Assembly (NCBI GenBank): GCA_021323655.1 | Contig: JAJPKO010000013.1 | Location: 1 to 59,394 of the forward strand | Length of the DNA: 59,394 nucleotides | Reading direction: 5' to 3' | DNA from: Acidobacteriaceae bacterium | GTDB lineage: Bacteria > Acidobacteriota > Terriglobia > Terriglobales > Acidobacteriaceae | Part shown: in pieces, positions 9,521-21,600 of the stretch | Position numbering within the stretch: the stretch's first letter is position 1 | How the letters are laid out: each line of letters begins with the position of its first letter | Position numbers and translations under genes: made by a program | Notes under the pieces: generated by a model | The model's input: the letters and a program-made list of their open reading frames with translations, nothing else | Told to the model about the DNA's origin: nothing | Databases searched by the model: none

Positions 9521-10485
9521 TGACGTTCATTCGTAGCGTACTAGGCGATGTTCCACCCTCTGCTCTGGGTGTTACGAACTCTCATGAGCACGTGCTCATT
9601 GCAAGTGGCTTAATCCTTAAGCTTGAACCGGATTTTCGTCTCGATAGCATCGAGAAAGGAATCGAAGAACTCTGTGATTTTCACTCAAAGGGAGGAAGAG
9701 CTCTAGTTGAAGCATCACCGATTGGCGCAGGGAGGGACCCTGATGGATTGCGCTCGATTTCTGCTGCTACGGGCGTAACAATCATCAGCGCAACGGGATT
9801 CCATAAAACAAAGTACTACCTCGATTCCCATTGGCGTTTTCGCTATTCCGCAGATGAAATTGCGCGCCTGTTTATAGAAGAGATCGAAATTGGAATCGAG
9901 AAGAGCGGCTACGAAGGACCTTTCATCCGTCGTAGCGAAGCACGTGCAGGAATCATTAAGGTTGCTTCCGACTATCAGGTCATGGATCTCGCAACGCGCA
10001 CCGCGTTTCAAGCCGCTGCGATCGCCCATGCCCAAACTGGCGCACCTGTCCTGACCCATACCGAAATGGGCACCATGGCGATTGCACAGCTAGAAACGCT
10101 TGCGGCGCTTGGCATTGACTCCAAGCACGTAGTGCTCTCGCACATGGATCGCAATCCCGATCTGCATCTGCACAAAGAGGTGGCGCAGACCGGTGCGTTT
10201 CTCGAGTACGACGGCCCTGGGCGGGTAAAGTACTTTCCGGAATCAACGTTGATCGGGCTCATACGCGGCATGGTTGAGGCTGGCCTCGGGGGGCAAATCC
10301 TGCTCGGAGGCGACACAGCGCGACGCTCCTACTGGAAAGCGTACGGAGGAGGTCCAGGCGTTGCGTATATCTTGGAGCACTTCACTGATCGGATGCGATG
10401 TGACGGGTTTTCACAGCAGCAGATCGACGACATATTGATTCATAACCCGGCACGGGCCTTTGTGTTTGCGAAGGTGGGCACATGA
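9520..10485 (+). CDS. Phosphotriesterase-family protein, probable sugar lactonase
   Basis: A 321-residue amidohydrolase of the phosphotriesterase (COG1735) group. Metal-site motifs are in order: NSHEHV (HxH) near residue 21, the lysine of GIIKVAS (bridging Lys), LTHTE, LSHMDRNPD and GGDTAR (Asp ligand). Family members act as lactonases, several on phosphorylated or free sugar gamma-lactones, rather than as true phosphotriesterases. That fits the surrounding kinase, oxidoreductase and aldolase. It overlaps gntR by one base and the kinase by four (ATGA), so expression is very likely coupled. The substrate (free or phosphorylated lactone) is not determinable from sequence alone. Confidence 0.82.
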   Translation: MTFIRSVLGDVPPSALGVTNSHEHVLIASGLILKLEPDFRLDSIEKGIEELCDFHSKGGRALVEASPIGAGRDPDGLRSISAATGVTIISATGFHKTKYYLDSHWRFRYSADEIARLFIEEIEIGIEKSGYEGPFIRRSEARAGIIKVASDYQVMDLATRTAFQAAAIAHAQTGAPVLTHTEMGTMAIAQLETLAALGIDSKHVVLSHMDRNPDLHLHKEVAQTGAFLEYDGPGRVKYFPESTLIGLIRGMVEAGLGGQILLGGDTARRSYWKAYGGGPGVAYILEHFTDRMRCDGFSQQQIDDILIHNPARAFVFAKVGT

Positions 10486-12020
10486 ACCTTCCGGATCTTG
10501 CAATCGGTATCGATATCGGCACCAGTACGACTAAGGTGGTGTTGGCCGATGCGCGTGGGCAGATCCTGTGGCAGACATCGGCCTCGTACCAGTACAACTG
10601 CCCTCGTCCTCGCTGGGCAGAGCAGAACCCGCTCGATTGGTGGAAGGCGCTCTGCAGATGCACCCGCGCCCTCTTTCAGGACCATCCTGGCGCTGTGAGC
10701 CGCGTCGCCGGGGTTGCCGTCAGCGGCCAAGGGGTAGGCGTTGTGGCCGTGGATCACAAAGGTGCAGTGCTGCGGCCGGCGATTCTCTGGCTGGACCAGC
10801 GCTGCGCCGCCGACTCCGAAGATCTCCAAAACCGGCATGGCGATTGCATTGCGCGCATCAGCGGCAAGCTGCCGGCAAGTTATAACTTCGATCTACGGCT
10901 GCGCTGGATTCGGCAGAACGAGCCAGAAATCTGGATGCGAACGTGGAAATTCCTTACGCCAACGGCCTTTATCACTTATTCCCTCAGCGGCAGGCCAGTG
11001 ATGAATCACTCCGACGGCGGCATTCTGCTGGCCTACGACTTAGCGGGGCGGCGCTGGTCGCCAGAGTTGTTGCAGCTCCTTGATCTTCCCGAACGGGTGT
11101 ACTGCGAACTGGCAGGTTGCACTGAACCGATCGGGGCTATCACATCGGAAGCCGAGGCAGAAACCGGTATCCCCGCTGGCGTGCCGGTGGTAGCCGGCGG
11201 TGAAGACACAAGTGCGGCGGGGCTGGCCATAGGCGCCCTTATGCCGGATACGGCGCAGCTTTCACTCGGCACGGCAAGCACAGTGAATGTGCCTGCCGCT
11301 CGCAATACGATGCATCCACGTCTGCTTGCTTTTCCGCACGTGCTGCCGGAAGTGAATCTCATTGGTGGCTCAATGAGTTCAGGCGGGCTCTCCATTCAAT
11401 GGCTTCGCCAAATTTTCTTTGATGATGCGCCCCCCGACGATGCGGAACTCGTGCGGAAAGCTGCGCAACTCACTCCCGGTGGGGACGGTCTTATCTTTTT
11501 GCCTTATCTTGCTGGCGAATTGCAGCCCATACACGATGGTTTCGCGCGGGGCGTTTTCTTCGGATTGACCGCGGACATGGGGCGGGTTCACCTGCTGCGG
11601 GCGATACTAGAAGGCCTGGCTTTTGCCATTCAGCACAACCTCTCTATTGCGCGCACTGTCGGAGTCGCTCCGAGCCGTCTGCATGCGGTGGGCGGACCTA
11701 CGCGTAACACCCTTCTGTGTCAGATCATCGCCGATGTGACCGGAATCCCGGTGCACGTGATGGACGAAGCCGGCGGTGCAGCGCTGGGCAGCGCCCTGCT
11801 GGCAGCGTCCGGCTCGGGCTTCGCCTCACTGCACGCGATGCAAGCTGCACATGCGCGAGTTCGCGCGGCCTACTCTCCCGATTCTTCGTGCGCGGACGCC
11901 TACCAGAGCATATTCGGCGTCTACCTGGATCTCTATCCGCAGCTCAAGCATTTGTTCGTTCGCTCGTCTTCGCTTGCTAACCAGTTTTCCTCGAGGTGGA
12001 TGAATGTACACGTACACTAA
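10482..12020 (+). CDS. FGGY-family carbohydrate kinase (xylulokinase-like)
   Basis: The 512-residue product carries both FGGY actin-fold halves. IGIDIGTSTTKVVL near the N-terminus is the phosphate-1 loop, WLDQR lies near residue 105, GGEDTSAAG holds the expected catalytic Asp, and SLGTAST and GGPTRNTLLCQIIADVTGIPV mark the ATP-binding domain. FGGY kinases phosphorylate sugars or polyols such as xylulose, ribulose, gluconate and glycerol. Similarity to xylulokinase by eye is general, so the substrate should not be taken as xylulose. The gene overlaps the lactonase stop by four bases, and its own 3' end overlaps the FAD oxidoreductase by 17 bases, supporting one transcript. Confidence 0.85.
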   Translation: MNLPDLAIGIDIGTSTTKVVLADARGQILWQTSASYQYNCPRPRWAEQNPLDWWKALCRCTRALFQDHPGAVSRVAGVAVSGQGVGVVAVDHKGAVLRPAILWLDQRCAADSEDLQNRHGDCIARISGKLPASYNFDLRLRWIRQNEPEIWMRTWKFLTPTAFITYSLSGRPVMNHSDGGILLAYDLAGRRWSPELLQLLDLPERVYCELAGCTEPIGAITSEAEAETGIPAGVPVVAGGEDTSAAGLAIGALMPDTAQLSLGTASTVNVPAARNTMHPRLLAFPHVLPEVNLIGGSMSSGGLSIQWLRQIFFDDAPPDDAELVRKAAQLTPGGDGLIFLPYLAGELQPIHDGFARGVFFGLTADMGRVHLLRAILEGLAFAIQHNLSIARTVGVAPSRLHAVGGPTRNTLLCQIIADVTGIPVHVMDEAGGAALGSALLAASGSGFASLHAMQAAHARVRAAYSPDSSCADAYQSIFGVYLDLYPQLKHLFVRSSSLANQFSSRWMNVHVH

Positions 12021-13341
12021 GAAACTTCCAATATTTGCCTCGGTGGATGTGCTGGTCGTCGGGTCCGGCTCGGCTGGGTCCACGGCTGCGATTGCTGCCG
12101 CTCGCTTGGCGAGGCGACGGCTTCCGCAAAGCCGGGTGATGCTGCTCGAGCGTTATGGATTTCTGGGCGGCACAAGCACCGCCGTTCTCGACACGTTTTA
12201 TGGGTTCTTCACTCCGGGTGCACAACCCAAGAAGATCGTGAGCGGCGTCGCGGACGATTTGATCGATGAACTTCGACGCATTGATTCTGTGATCGAACGC
12301 CCCAACACTTTTGGGGCGGGTACCGGTATCACCTACAATCCCGAATTCCTCAAGATTGCCTGGGAGCGCCTTGCGCTTGAAGCAGGTGTAGAGATTCTGC
12401 TGCACTCCTTCGTGACTGATGTGATCCTTGAGGGCGATCGCATCGCAGGTGTGATTGTCGATGGCAAATCCGGGCTCGGCGCAATCCAGGCCCGCTGCAT
12501 TATCGATGCCACAGGCGATGCCGACGTGGCTGCGCGTTGCGATGTTCCTTTCGAACGCGCCGGTGAGATCAGTCCGGCACAGACGCTCACGACCACGTTC
12601 AGGCTCGCCAACGTTGATGTCCGGCGGGCCACCTCGATGCCGCGCAAGGAGTTCATCGAGCGGATGGAGCACGCTGCGGAGAGCGGCCAGTACGATCTGC
12701 CAAGGCGCGAGGGAAGCATTCACATTACCCCGATCGCCTCAGTGATGGCCACTATCATGACCCGCGTGTCCGTTTCCGATCCCACCGATACTTTCGACAT
12801 GACTTCAGCCGAGATTCAGGGGCGCAGTCAAGCCCTCGAGTACGAGCGCTTTCTGCGTGACATGATCCCTGGCTACGAGCACGCGCACATTGTCGCATTC
12901 AGCACGCAGATCGGCGTGCGCGAGAGCCGCCGCATCTACGGCGAATACCGCCTGACGCGGGAGGATGTGCTGGACGCGCGCAAATTCGAGGACTCTGTCG
13001 GCCTCTGCGGAGCACCCATCGAGGATCACCACACTGGCCGCGACACGCGCTGGAGCTACCTGCCCGAAGGAGAGGCTGTATCGATCCCCTACCGCTCGTT
13101 AGTTCCACAAAAAGCCGAGGGCCTGCTTGTCGCTGGCCGCTGTTTTTCGGCGACGCACGATGCCCATGCGTCGGTGCGCAGCATGGCGCAGTGCATGGCG
13201 ATGGGACAGGCAGCCGGCATCGCAGCAGCACTTTCGCTCGATCAGCACACTACTCCGCGCGCTTTGCCCTATGCCAGATTGCGCGATGCGTTGCTGGCCG
13301 CCGGCGCAACGCTGGAAATCCAGCGGACTGTGCACGTCTAA
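12004..13341 (+). CDS. FAD-dependent oxidoreductase (FAD_oxidored type)
   Basis: A 445-residue soluble flavoprotein. A Rossmann dinucleotide fold is seen at VDVLVVGSGSAGSTAAIAAARL (residues 14-35), the next strand ends in LLERYGFLGGTST, and the C-terminal FAD-closing segment reads LLVAGRCFSATHDAHASVRSMAQCMAMGQAAG. This layout matches FAD_oxidored (FixC/succinate-dehydrogenase-like) proteins often found in sugar-acid clusters. It lacks the CxxC and GMC motifs of other sugar oxidases. In this operon it could oxidise a sugar to the lactone used by the upstream lactonase, but this is inference. It begins inside the kinase gene (17-base overlap). Confidence 0.75.
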   Translation: MYTYTKKLPIFASVDVLVVGSGSAGSTAAIAAARLARRRLPQSRVMLLERYGFLGGTSTAVLDTFYGFFTPGAQPKKIVSGVADDLIDELRRIDSVIERPNTFGAGTGITYNPEFLKIAWERLALEAGVEILLHSFVTDVILEGDRIAGVIVDGKSGLGAIQARCIIDATGDADVAARCDVPFERAGEISPAQTLTTTFRLANVDVRRATSMPRKEFIERMEHAAESGQYDLPRREGSIHITPIASVMATIMTRVSVSDPTDTFDMTSAEIQGRSQALEYERFLRDMIPGYEHAHIVAFSTQIGVRESRRIYGEYRLTREDVLDARKFEDSVGLCGAPIEDHHTGRDTRWSYLPEGEAVSIPYRSLVPQKAEGLLVAGRCFSATHDAHASVRSMAQCMAMGQAAGIAAALSLDQHTTPRALPYARLRDALLAAGATLEIQRTVHV

Positions 13342-13373
13342 GCATTTTTGAGGCGAAGGTGCAGGAGTAAGGA

Positions 13374-14972
<1,599 letters not shown>

Positions 14973-15006
14973 CGCCGGCCAAAGTTAAAGGAAGGAGGGA
15001 GAACAC

Positions 15007-15687
15007 GTGGATCGCAATGAAGTACTCGATGCCATAAGGAATACCGGCATTGTGCCCGCGGTGCGCGTAGAAACGGAAAAGCAGGCGCTCGATGCTCTCG
15101 AAGCACTGTGCGAAGGCGGCATTCTGCTCGCTGAGCTCGCCCTGAGCACACCCCGCGCCTCCGCCTATTTGCGCGCCGCTATTACCAGATTCGAACCTAC
15201 GATGATCATCGGCGCCGGCTCCGTCCTCGATGCGGAGACTGCGCGGATCAGCATCCTGGAGGGCGCACAGTTCATCGTGAGCCCAATGCTGAGTCGTTCA
15301 ACCATCCGGATGTGCCGCCGTTATAGCATTCCCATTTTGCCGGGAGCCCTCACGCCAACCGAGATTCTAACTGCCTGGACCGCAGGAGCAGACATCGTCA
15401 AAGTTTTTCCCGCGAACGCTGCTGGCGGGCCGGCATACATCCGCGCGATCAGAGCTCCCATGCCGCAGGTCGCTCTCATGCCCATGGGGGGCGTGACGCT
15501 TGGCAATGCAACGGACTTCCTCAAGGCCGGGAGCGTTGCCCTCGGCGTGGGCAGCGACCTAGTCAACCTCTCCACGCTCTGCGAAGGCAACCTTGGCAAG
15601 ATTGCAGCTACGGCCCGTCTTTATCGCGAACTCATACTGCAAGCCCGGTGTGTCCTACAGGCCCCCATGAACGGAGGAGAACATTGA
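15007..15687 (+). CDS. KDPG/KHG-type class I aldolase
   Basis: A 226-residue TIM barrel of the bifunctional 2-keto-3-deoxy-6-phosphogluconate / 4-hydroxy-2-oxoglutarate aldolase family. GIVPAVRV opens the barrel, ELALSTPRA gives the conserved Glu, ILPGALTPTE is the family signature, DIVKVFPAN holds the Schiff-base Lys, and MPMGGV closes it. Known members split 2-keto-3-deoxy (phospho)sugar acids into pyruvate and an aldehyde. The GTG start at 15007 follows GGAAGGAGGGA. The gene ends inside the TTG start of the SIS gene (TTGA overlap). It is the clearest pointer that the operon degrades a sugar acid by an Entner-Doudoroff-like route. Confidence 0.87.
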   Translation: MDRNEVLDAIRNTGIVPAVRVETEKQALDALEALCEGGILLAELALSTPRASAYLRAAITRFEPTMIIGAGSVLDAETARISILEGAQFIVSPMLSRSTIRMCRRYSIPILPGALTPTEILTAWTAGADIVKVFPANAAGGPAYIRAIRAPMPQVALMPMGGVTLGNATDFLKAGSVALGVGSDLVNLSTLCEGNLGKIAATARLYRELILQARCVLQAPMNGGEH

Positions 15688-16499
15688 AACCAACATTAGC
15701 GTTTCCCTATCAACTTGATCACATTCGTGACTGTATCCTCGCGCAGCGTGACACCCTTGAGGAAGTGGCGCGCATCTTTGCCGGTGCAATCGGAACAGGC
15801 GGCCTCGTCCATATCTACGCCAACGGCCATTCGCGCATTGCAGTTGAAGAACTGTGCGTGCGAATGGGTGCGCTGACCGGGTTCCACCCGCTGCTTCCCC
15901 ATGCGCTCTCCAATTTCACGGATGTGGTGGGAGCCGACAGCCTTCGCCTAAACCAGGCGATCGAGCGGGTAGAGGGTCTTGGCGCCTGCCTGCTCGATGA
16001 GTTCGAGTTCGGTGCAGGTGAGCCGTTGATCGTGGTCTCCGCAACCGGCCAGACCCAGGCCGCGGTCGACGTGGCCATCGAGTTCAATCGGCGGTATCCG
16101 GCGAATCCGATCGTCGCCATCACTTCCCGCGAGCAGTCGAGCGCCGCCCCAGCCAAACACTCCTCGGGCAAGACACTGTATCACGTGGTTACGCAGGCAC
16201 AGCATGGGTTCCTTCTCGACAACGGAATGCCCGCTGGCGACGTTTCCGTGAAAGTAGAGCACGGATCGCAATCCTACACAATTTGCCCGCTCTCCTCGAT
16301 CGGCGCACTCACGATTGTGCATTCGCTCAACGAATTGACGCTGCGCGAATTGGTGCGCTGCGGCAAGAAGCATGTAGTGCTCGAGAACATGCACCTGCAC
16401 AATACTCAGGTGAATTACGATGAATGGCTGCGTGATCAACGGTGCCGCTACGCGCGCTCTCTCGCGCACCCAGCGAAACTTGCACCAATCTTAGATTGA
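15684..16499 (+). CDS. SIS-domain sugar-phosphate isomerase-like protein
   Basis: I place the start at TTG 15684, directly after GGAGGAGA and overlapping the aldolase stop; an in-frame GTG at 15648 is further upstream. The protein has 271 residues and shows a SIS (phosphosugar-binding) fold: LVHIYANGHSRIAVEELCVRMG forms the first nucleotide-like loop, PLIVVSATGQTQAAVDVAIEFNRRYPANPIVAITSRE the second. SIS proteins isomerise or bind aldose/ketose phosphates, and members like this (UPF0309-like) are of unsettled function. Context suggests a phosphosugar isomerase or hydro-lyase role in the pathway. Nothing in the sequence fixes the substrate. Confidence 0.78.
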   Translation: MKPTLAFPYQLDHIRDCILAQRDTLEEVARIFAGAIGTGGLVHIYANGHSRIAVEELCVRMGALTGFHPLLPHALSNFTDVVGADSLRLNQAIERVEGLGACLLDEFEFGAGEPLIVVSATGQTQAAVDVAIEFNRRYPANPIVAITSREQSSAAPAKHSSGKTLYHVVTQAQHGFLLDNGMPAGDVSVKVEHGSQSYTICPLSSIGALTIVHSLNELTLRELVRCGKKHVVLENMHLHNTQVNYDEWLRDQRCRYARSLAHPAKLAPILD

Positions 16500-16507
16500 G
16501 GAGGCCC

Positions 16508-17299
16508 ATGGCACGAACGTTTCTCATCACCGGCGCCTCCGGCATCGCGGCGGAAACCGCGCGCGTATTGCCTTCGCATCTTGGTCCGATTCCCGGGCGG
16601 CTCTTTCTCGTCGCCCGCCATGCCGAGCACTGCGAAGGAGTGGCGGCTTCGGTTCGCAACGACTATGAGGCGATAAGCTGGGCGATAGGCGATCTTACGA
16701 ATCCGGAATTTGCGTGTAAGGTGGTTCAGCAGTGTGCTGCAAAATTTGGCCGCATCGACGCGCTGTTCAACGTGGCCGGCATGAGTGGTCGCCGCTTTGG
16801 AGATGGGCCGCTCCATGAGTGTAGCGAGGAAGGCTGGGCAAAAACCCTCGACGCCAATCTCACGACGCAATATCGCATGTGCCGCCAAACGGTCCGCGTG
16901 ATGCTTGCCCAAGACCCAGCGGAAAATGGCCAGCGTGGGGTCATTCTCAATATGTCGAGCATTCTCGGAGTCCATCCCGAGCCAGAACACTTCGACACCG
17001 TCGCCTATGGAACAAGTAAAGGCGCGATCATCGCAATGAGCCGTATCATGGCAGCATCTTACGCACCACATAAGATTCGCATCAATGTAATTGCTCCCGG
17101 ACTGGCGGAGACGCGAATGAGTGCGCATGCCGCATCTGACACCGCCATCGTCGACTTCATGCGCATCAAGCAGCCACTCGTCAGCGGCATGATTTCTGTC
17201 GAGGACATTGCGCAAGTTTCCGCGTTTTTGCTCACCGACGCATCTCGAGCTATCACGGGACAGTGCCTAGCTGTAGATGGAGGCTGGGGATTGGCCTGA
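16508..17299 (+). CDS. Short-chain dehydrogenase/reductase (SDR)
   Basis: A 263-residue NAD(P)-dependent oxidoreductase. TFLITGASGIA gives the glycine-rich cofactor loop, FNVAGMSG the NAG-like motif, MSSILG the catalytic Ser, YGTSKGA the YxxxK pair and INVIAPGLAETRM the post-catalytic segment. The ATG at 16508 has GAGGAGG just upstream and lies nine bases after the SIS gene, so it is the last gene of the operon. Classical SDRs in such clusters reduce or oxidise sugars, sugar acids or lactones. The remnant DNA beginning at about 17300 suggests the operon may once have continued. Confidence 0.88.
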   Translation: MARTFLITGASGIAAETARVLPSHLGPIPGRLFLVARHAEHCEGVAASVRNDYEAISWAIGDLTNPEFACKVVQQCAAKFGRIDALFNVAGMSGRRFGDGPLHECSEEGWAKTLDANLTTQYRMCRQTVRVMLAQDPAENGQRGVILNMSSILGVHPEPEHFDTVAYGTSKGAIIAMSRIMAASYAPHKIRINVIAPGLAETRMSAHAASDTAIVDFMRIKQPLVSGMISVEDIAQVSAFLLTDASRAITGQCLAVDGGWGLA

Positions 17300-17775
17300 T
17301 CCAAATCAACTGCGGGAACACGCATCTTGACCCCCAACGTAGAGAACAGCATGAAGATTCTATTCTTCGACATCTTCGGCCCGCACGAGTATGGAGGCGA
17401 TGCGACTCTTGGCAGAGATCCATCGTCCCCCTTACCCTCTTCCAGACTTCGCCGATGGCAAAGACGCTTCGCTGCTATGGCGGCCTTCCGGCACTGTCCC
17501 GCTCTCCATTTCCGACTAGGTGCTGTCTTGAAGCTTGGCTCAAGATTGTCACGACTGTCTGTTCTTGCCTCTCTTATATTTGTTCTTTCGCTCTTAACGA
17601 TCCTAAACGCAGCCCGTGCGGCTCAGGTCCCCTCTTACAGCCTATCTTCACGGAAAGTAGGGCAACTTCCCTTCTCGTGGACCCACGCGATGACGTCCCA
17701 GTGCGTAAGGCAGTGTCGGTCTTTGCCGGGGACGTGGAGAATGTTTTGGGTAAAGCAACAAAGGTCGTTCACACC
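17300..17775. other. Intergenic scar after the sugar operon with a possible coding relic
   Basis: No intact gene is seen. A frame starting at ATG 17391 and ending at TAG 17519 reads EAMRLLAEIHRPPYPLPDF and continues in protein-like fashion, and a plausible N-terminus (MKILFFDIFGPHEYGG) lies just upstream at 17351 in another frame. This looks like the edge of a frameshifted or truncated gene, but I cannot name it. From about 17520 to 17775 I see nothing coding. The region borders the IS3 remnant, which fits deletion by transposition. Confidence 0.3.
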
Positions 17776-18473
17776 CTAAACGTCCAAGAAGCTGCGCGAA
17801 ATCTTGGCTGGCATCGCGAAATCTTGGCTGGCATATTGACTACCGCGATCGCTATGAAAGAGCAAGGCGCCCTTCGATGGCCGCCGCTGCCAGGCCATCT
17901 CCAGCGCGTCGATGACCAGACTGCGCTCCATGTGTGGTTGCAGGCTCCAACCCACCACGCGCCGGTTGAACAGATCGATGACTACGGCCAGATACAGCCA
18001 GCCTTCCTCCGTTGCGATGTAGGTGATGTCGCCCGACCAGGCAGCGTCTGGACGCAGAGGCGAGAAGTTGCGATCCAACCGGTTCGGAGCTATCGGAAGA
18101 TCATGCCGACTATCGGTGGTGGCCACGCGGAAGCGCCGCTTGCCACGCGCGCGGATGCCATGCTGCTTGCCCACGCGCAGCCCTCGCTTGCGCAACTCGC
18201 GCCACATGCGCGGCCACCCGTAGACGCCGTGCATCTCCGCATGAACGGCGCGAATATGGACCAACAGCGCTGTTCGGCCGTCAACTCGACGCTCCGGCCA
18301 GAGCCGCGCAGCTGCCGGCCCGATGCGCCTTCACCCAGTTCGCTAACGTCTGTTTCCACAATCCCCAAGCTGCGAGCAGCCTCCGAAACTCGCTGGCCTG
18401 ACTCCACCAGACGCACTGCCTCCTGCTTGAACTCAAGCGTGTAGGCCTTCCGCGGTATCTTCACCATCTTCAT
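17776..18473 (-). pseudogene. Degenerate IS3-family transposase remnant (orfA/orfB)
   Basis: Reading on the minus strand, orfA starts at 18473 with MKMVKIPRKAYTLEFKQEAV, the helix-turn-helix of IS3-type OrfA. It is then broken by two frameshifts (the expected [13 protein letters not shown] is found one frame off). The frame next jumps into the middle of orfB, so the N-terminal half of OrfB is deleted. The OrfB part keeps the integrase-core Asp in SGDITYI and the second Asp in [10 protein letters not shown], but ends before the third catalytic residue (Glu). It cannot make an active transposase. No matching terminal repeats were found. Confidence 0.85.
17795..17834. repeat. Exact 20-bp tandem duplication at the IS3 breakpoint
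   Basis: The unit CGCGAAATCTTGGCTGGCAT occurs twice head to tail (17795-17814 and 17815-17834). It lies exactly where the reading frame of the IS3 transposase stops matching the family, just after [10 protein letters not shown] local duplication during aberrant end-joining or slippage is a simple explanation. Confidence 0.85.
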
Positions 18474-18539
18474 CGCCCCTTCGCAGTTTAATCACTCTGC
18501 TAAGGGGTACGTTTTGCGGAGGCAAGCTCATTCTTGACT

Positions 18540-18586
18540 GTTCACACACTATAATGCGTCTGCAAATTTGCAAGCAGATTGTGTGT
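18540..18586. repeat. Imperfect inverted repeat with a GCAAATTTGC core
   Basis: The palindrome GCAAATTTGC at about 18556-18565 sits inside a longer imperfect hairpin with outer arms CACAC and GTGTG. It lies past the czcA stop codon (18655, minus strand) and next to the IS3 relic. It could end the efflux-operon transcript or be part of an old insertion-sequence end. There is no T-run, so neither is shown. Confidence 0.4.
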
Positions 18587-18654
18587 CAGGCCTATATTTT
18601 ACGTTGTGCTCGTTATTTGAAGGATGCTTTATTACTCCTGTAAAAACGTAAAGA

Positions 18655-21600
18655 CTATTTCGTTTCCGGAAGTAAATTCTGCTCACGCATAGGAGTAGAG
18701 CTTTCTGAGCCAGTACGCTCGCCTGAAAAATATCCGTAGACGCACGGAAGAAGAACCAGTGTAAGCAGAGTGGAACTCAGCAGTCCCCCGATGACTACGA
18801 TGGCCAGCGGACGCTGAATTTCCGATCCCGGTCCGGTTGCAAAGAGAAATGGCACCAGGCCAAGCGCCGCAACGGTTGCCGTCATCATGACAGGACGGAA
18901 ACGCATATGCGTGCCTTTGCGGATTGCTTCTTCCTGCGAAAGCCCTTCTTCGCGCAGCTTCCGAATATAAGAGATGAGAACAACTCCATTGAGAACGGCG
19001 ATGCCCCACAGCGCGATAAATCCGACAGAAGCAGGTACAGACAGGTATTCGCCGGATAAGAATAATCCGAAGACTCCGCCGATAGAAGCCAAGGGCAGCA
19101 CAGTGATGATAAGCGCCGCGAAGCGCACCGATTTGAAGAGAACGAAGAGCAGGAAAAAAATGGCCGTAATAGTGATGGGGACGATAATCATCAGGTGATG
19201 CAGCGCGCGCTGCATATTGTGAAACTGCCCTCCCCATTCGATGTAATAGCCGGCAGGCAACTGTACCTGGTGCTCAACTTTATTCTGCAGCTCTGCGACG
19301 AAGCCGCCCAGGTCCTTGTTCTGCACATTAACGCCGACAACGATGCGGCGCTTACCCATACTACGGTTGATAAGAGCAGGTCCTTCCATGACACGGATGC
19401 TGGCCAGATCTTCGAGCGGAATTTTGGGACCATCAGGAGAGCTTATTTGCAGCTCGCGGATATCGGAAACACTGTCGCGCAGATTCTGTGGAAGGCGCAC
19501 GACTGCCTGGAAGCGGCGTTCTCCTTCATAAATCTCAGTCGCCGATTTGCCGGCAATCGCTGTTTCGATAACGTCATTTACATCGGCTGCGTTCAATCCA
19601 TAACGCGCGATTGCGCTGCGGTCGATGTTGATATTGAGATACTGTTGACCGCCAACACGGTCTACGCGTGTGTCCTGCGTTCCCTGTATAGTGTGGGCGA
19701 TGGTGGTAATTTGCCGCGCCTTCTCGACCAGAACATCCAGGTCGTCACCGTAAAGCATGACTGCGACATCAGCACGCACACCGGAGACCATTTCATCAAC
19801 GCGGTCTGAGATTGGCTGAGACATCACCAGATTGAGTCCCGGCAAGACCGCCAGCGCTTTACGCATCTGTTCGGCAATAGTCTCTTGCGTCATGCCATGC
19901 GGTCTTTTGTCGAAGGGTGTCAGGGACGCGAGCACGTCGGCCTCATTCGGGCCAGCGGGATCGGCGGGCGATTCGCCGCGGCCGACGCGCGAGACGACGT
20001 TGTCTACGCCAGGGATTTTCAGCATGATGCGCTGCATCTCCATTTCCATGCGCAGCGATTCGTCGAGAGAGATGTTCGGAACGCGATCGGCATTTGGCGA
20101 GAGGGTTCCCTCTGCCATCTCCGGAATAAAAGCTGTACCCAGAAACGGGAAGAGGCAAAGTGCGGCGATGAATAGTGAGACAACGGTGATGATAGTGGTC
20201 CTGCGGTGCGATAAAGCCCAGTGAAGAATCTTGTTATAGGGGCGGCGAATATTTCGCACTAGCCACGTATCTTCTTCAGACCCGCCCTTCAACATGTATG
20301 AAGAGAGCACCGGCGAAATCGTAAGCGAAAGGACCAGCGAGATGCCGAGCGCGATGGCGATGGTGTAGGCCAACGGCGAGAACATCTTGCCTTCCATGCC
20401 TTCGAGCGTCATGAGAGGCAGGAAGACCAGGATAATGATGGTTACGCCAAAGACCACGGGGGTGGCAACTTCAGCCACAGCAGCGAGGGTCAGTTTGATC
20501 CGATCTGCCGTTGAAGATGGATCATGTCCGGTATGGTGCGCGTGACTCAGCCGCGAAAAAACATTCTCTACTACAACTACAGAACCATCCACCATTAATC
20601 CGATGGCGATAGCAAGGCCCCCCAACGACATGAGATTCGCTGAAAGCCCGATCTTGTTCATCACCAGAAACGTCAATAGGGGTGTGAGGATCAGCGTTGC
20701 GCAAACGATCAGGCTGGAACGGACGTCGCCCAGGAACAGAAAGAGAATCACGATAACGAGGACGATACCTTCACCGAGTACTTCCGTTACGGTATGGATA
20801 GCAGCATCGACCAGTTTCGAGCGATCATAATAGGGCGTGATCTGAAAGCCGCCTGGGATCATGTGCTTCGAATTGATCTCGGCGACACGCTCCTTTACGC
20901 GGCCAACGATTTCTTTCGCGTTGCCGCCCGAAGTCATCAGCACGACGCCGCCTACGGCTTCTGTGTAGCCATTCTTGATCATGGCGCCGTAGCGAACTTC
21001 CGTGCCCATCCGTACTTCAGCCACATCGCGGACATAGACGGGTGTTGCTCCACTCTCCTTTAGCACGATATTGCGGATATCGTCGAGATTGCGAACAAGC
21101 CCTACTGACCGGATGAGATACTGCTCGGCATGCTGCGGCAGGATGCCTCCTCCGGCATTGGCATTGTTGTTGGCGAGCGCGTTGCGCACATCCTGAATCG
21201 TCAGGTTGTAATAACGAAGCTTTTGCGGGTCTACCAACGTTTCATACTGCTTGACGTAGCCGCCAGTAGAGTTAATTTCGGCGACGCCTGGAATAGAGCG
21301 CAAAAGCGGACGCACCACCCAGTCCTGAATGGTCCTTCGTTGGATCAGCTCATCTTTCGTCAGCGGACGCTTCCCATCGTTCGGCGTTTCCAGCGTGTAT
21401 TGATAGACCTCGCCAAGAGCATTCGTGATTGGCCCAAGTATGGGCGTCACGCCTTCGGGCATTTTGTCGCGCAGCTCATTCAAGCGCTCAGAAACCATCT
21501 GGCGTTCGAGATAGAGATTGCGCCCGTCTTCAAAAACCAGCGTGATCAGCGACAATCCCGGCTTGATAAGAGAACGCATATCAGTCATGCCCGGAAGCCC

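Noticed and set aside
17263-18444. Plus-strand frame of 393 codons across the IS3 relic
   Set aside because: It is the antisense of transposase sequence plus non-coding DNA; the minus strand gives the IS3 match.
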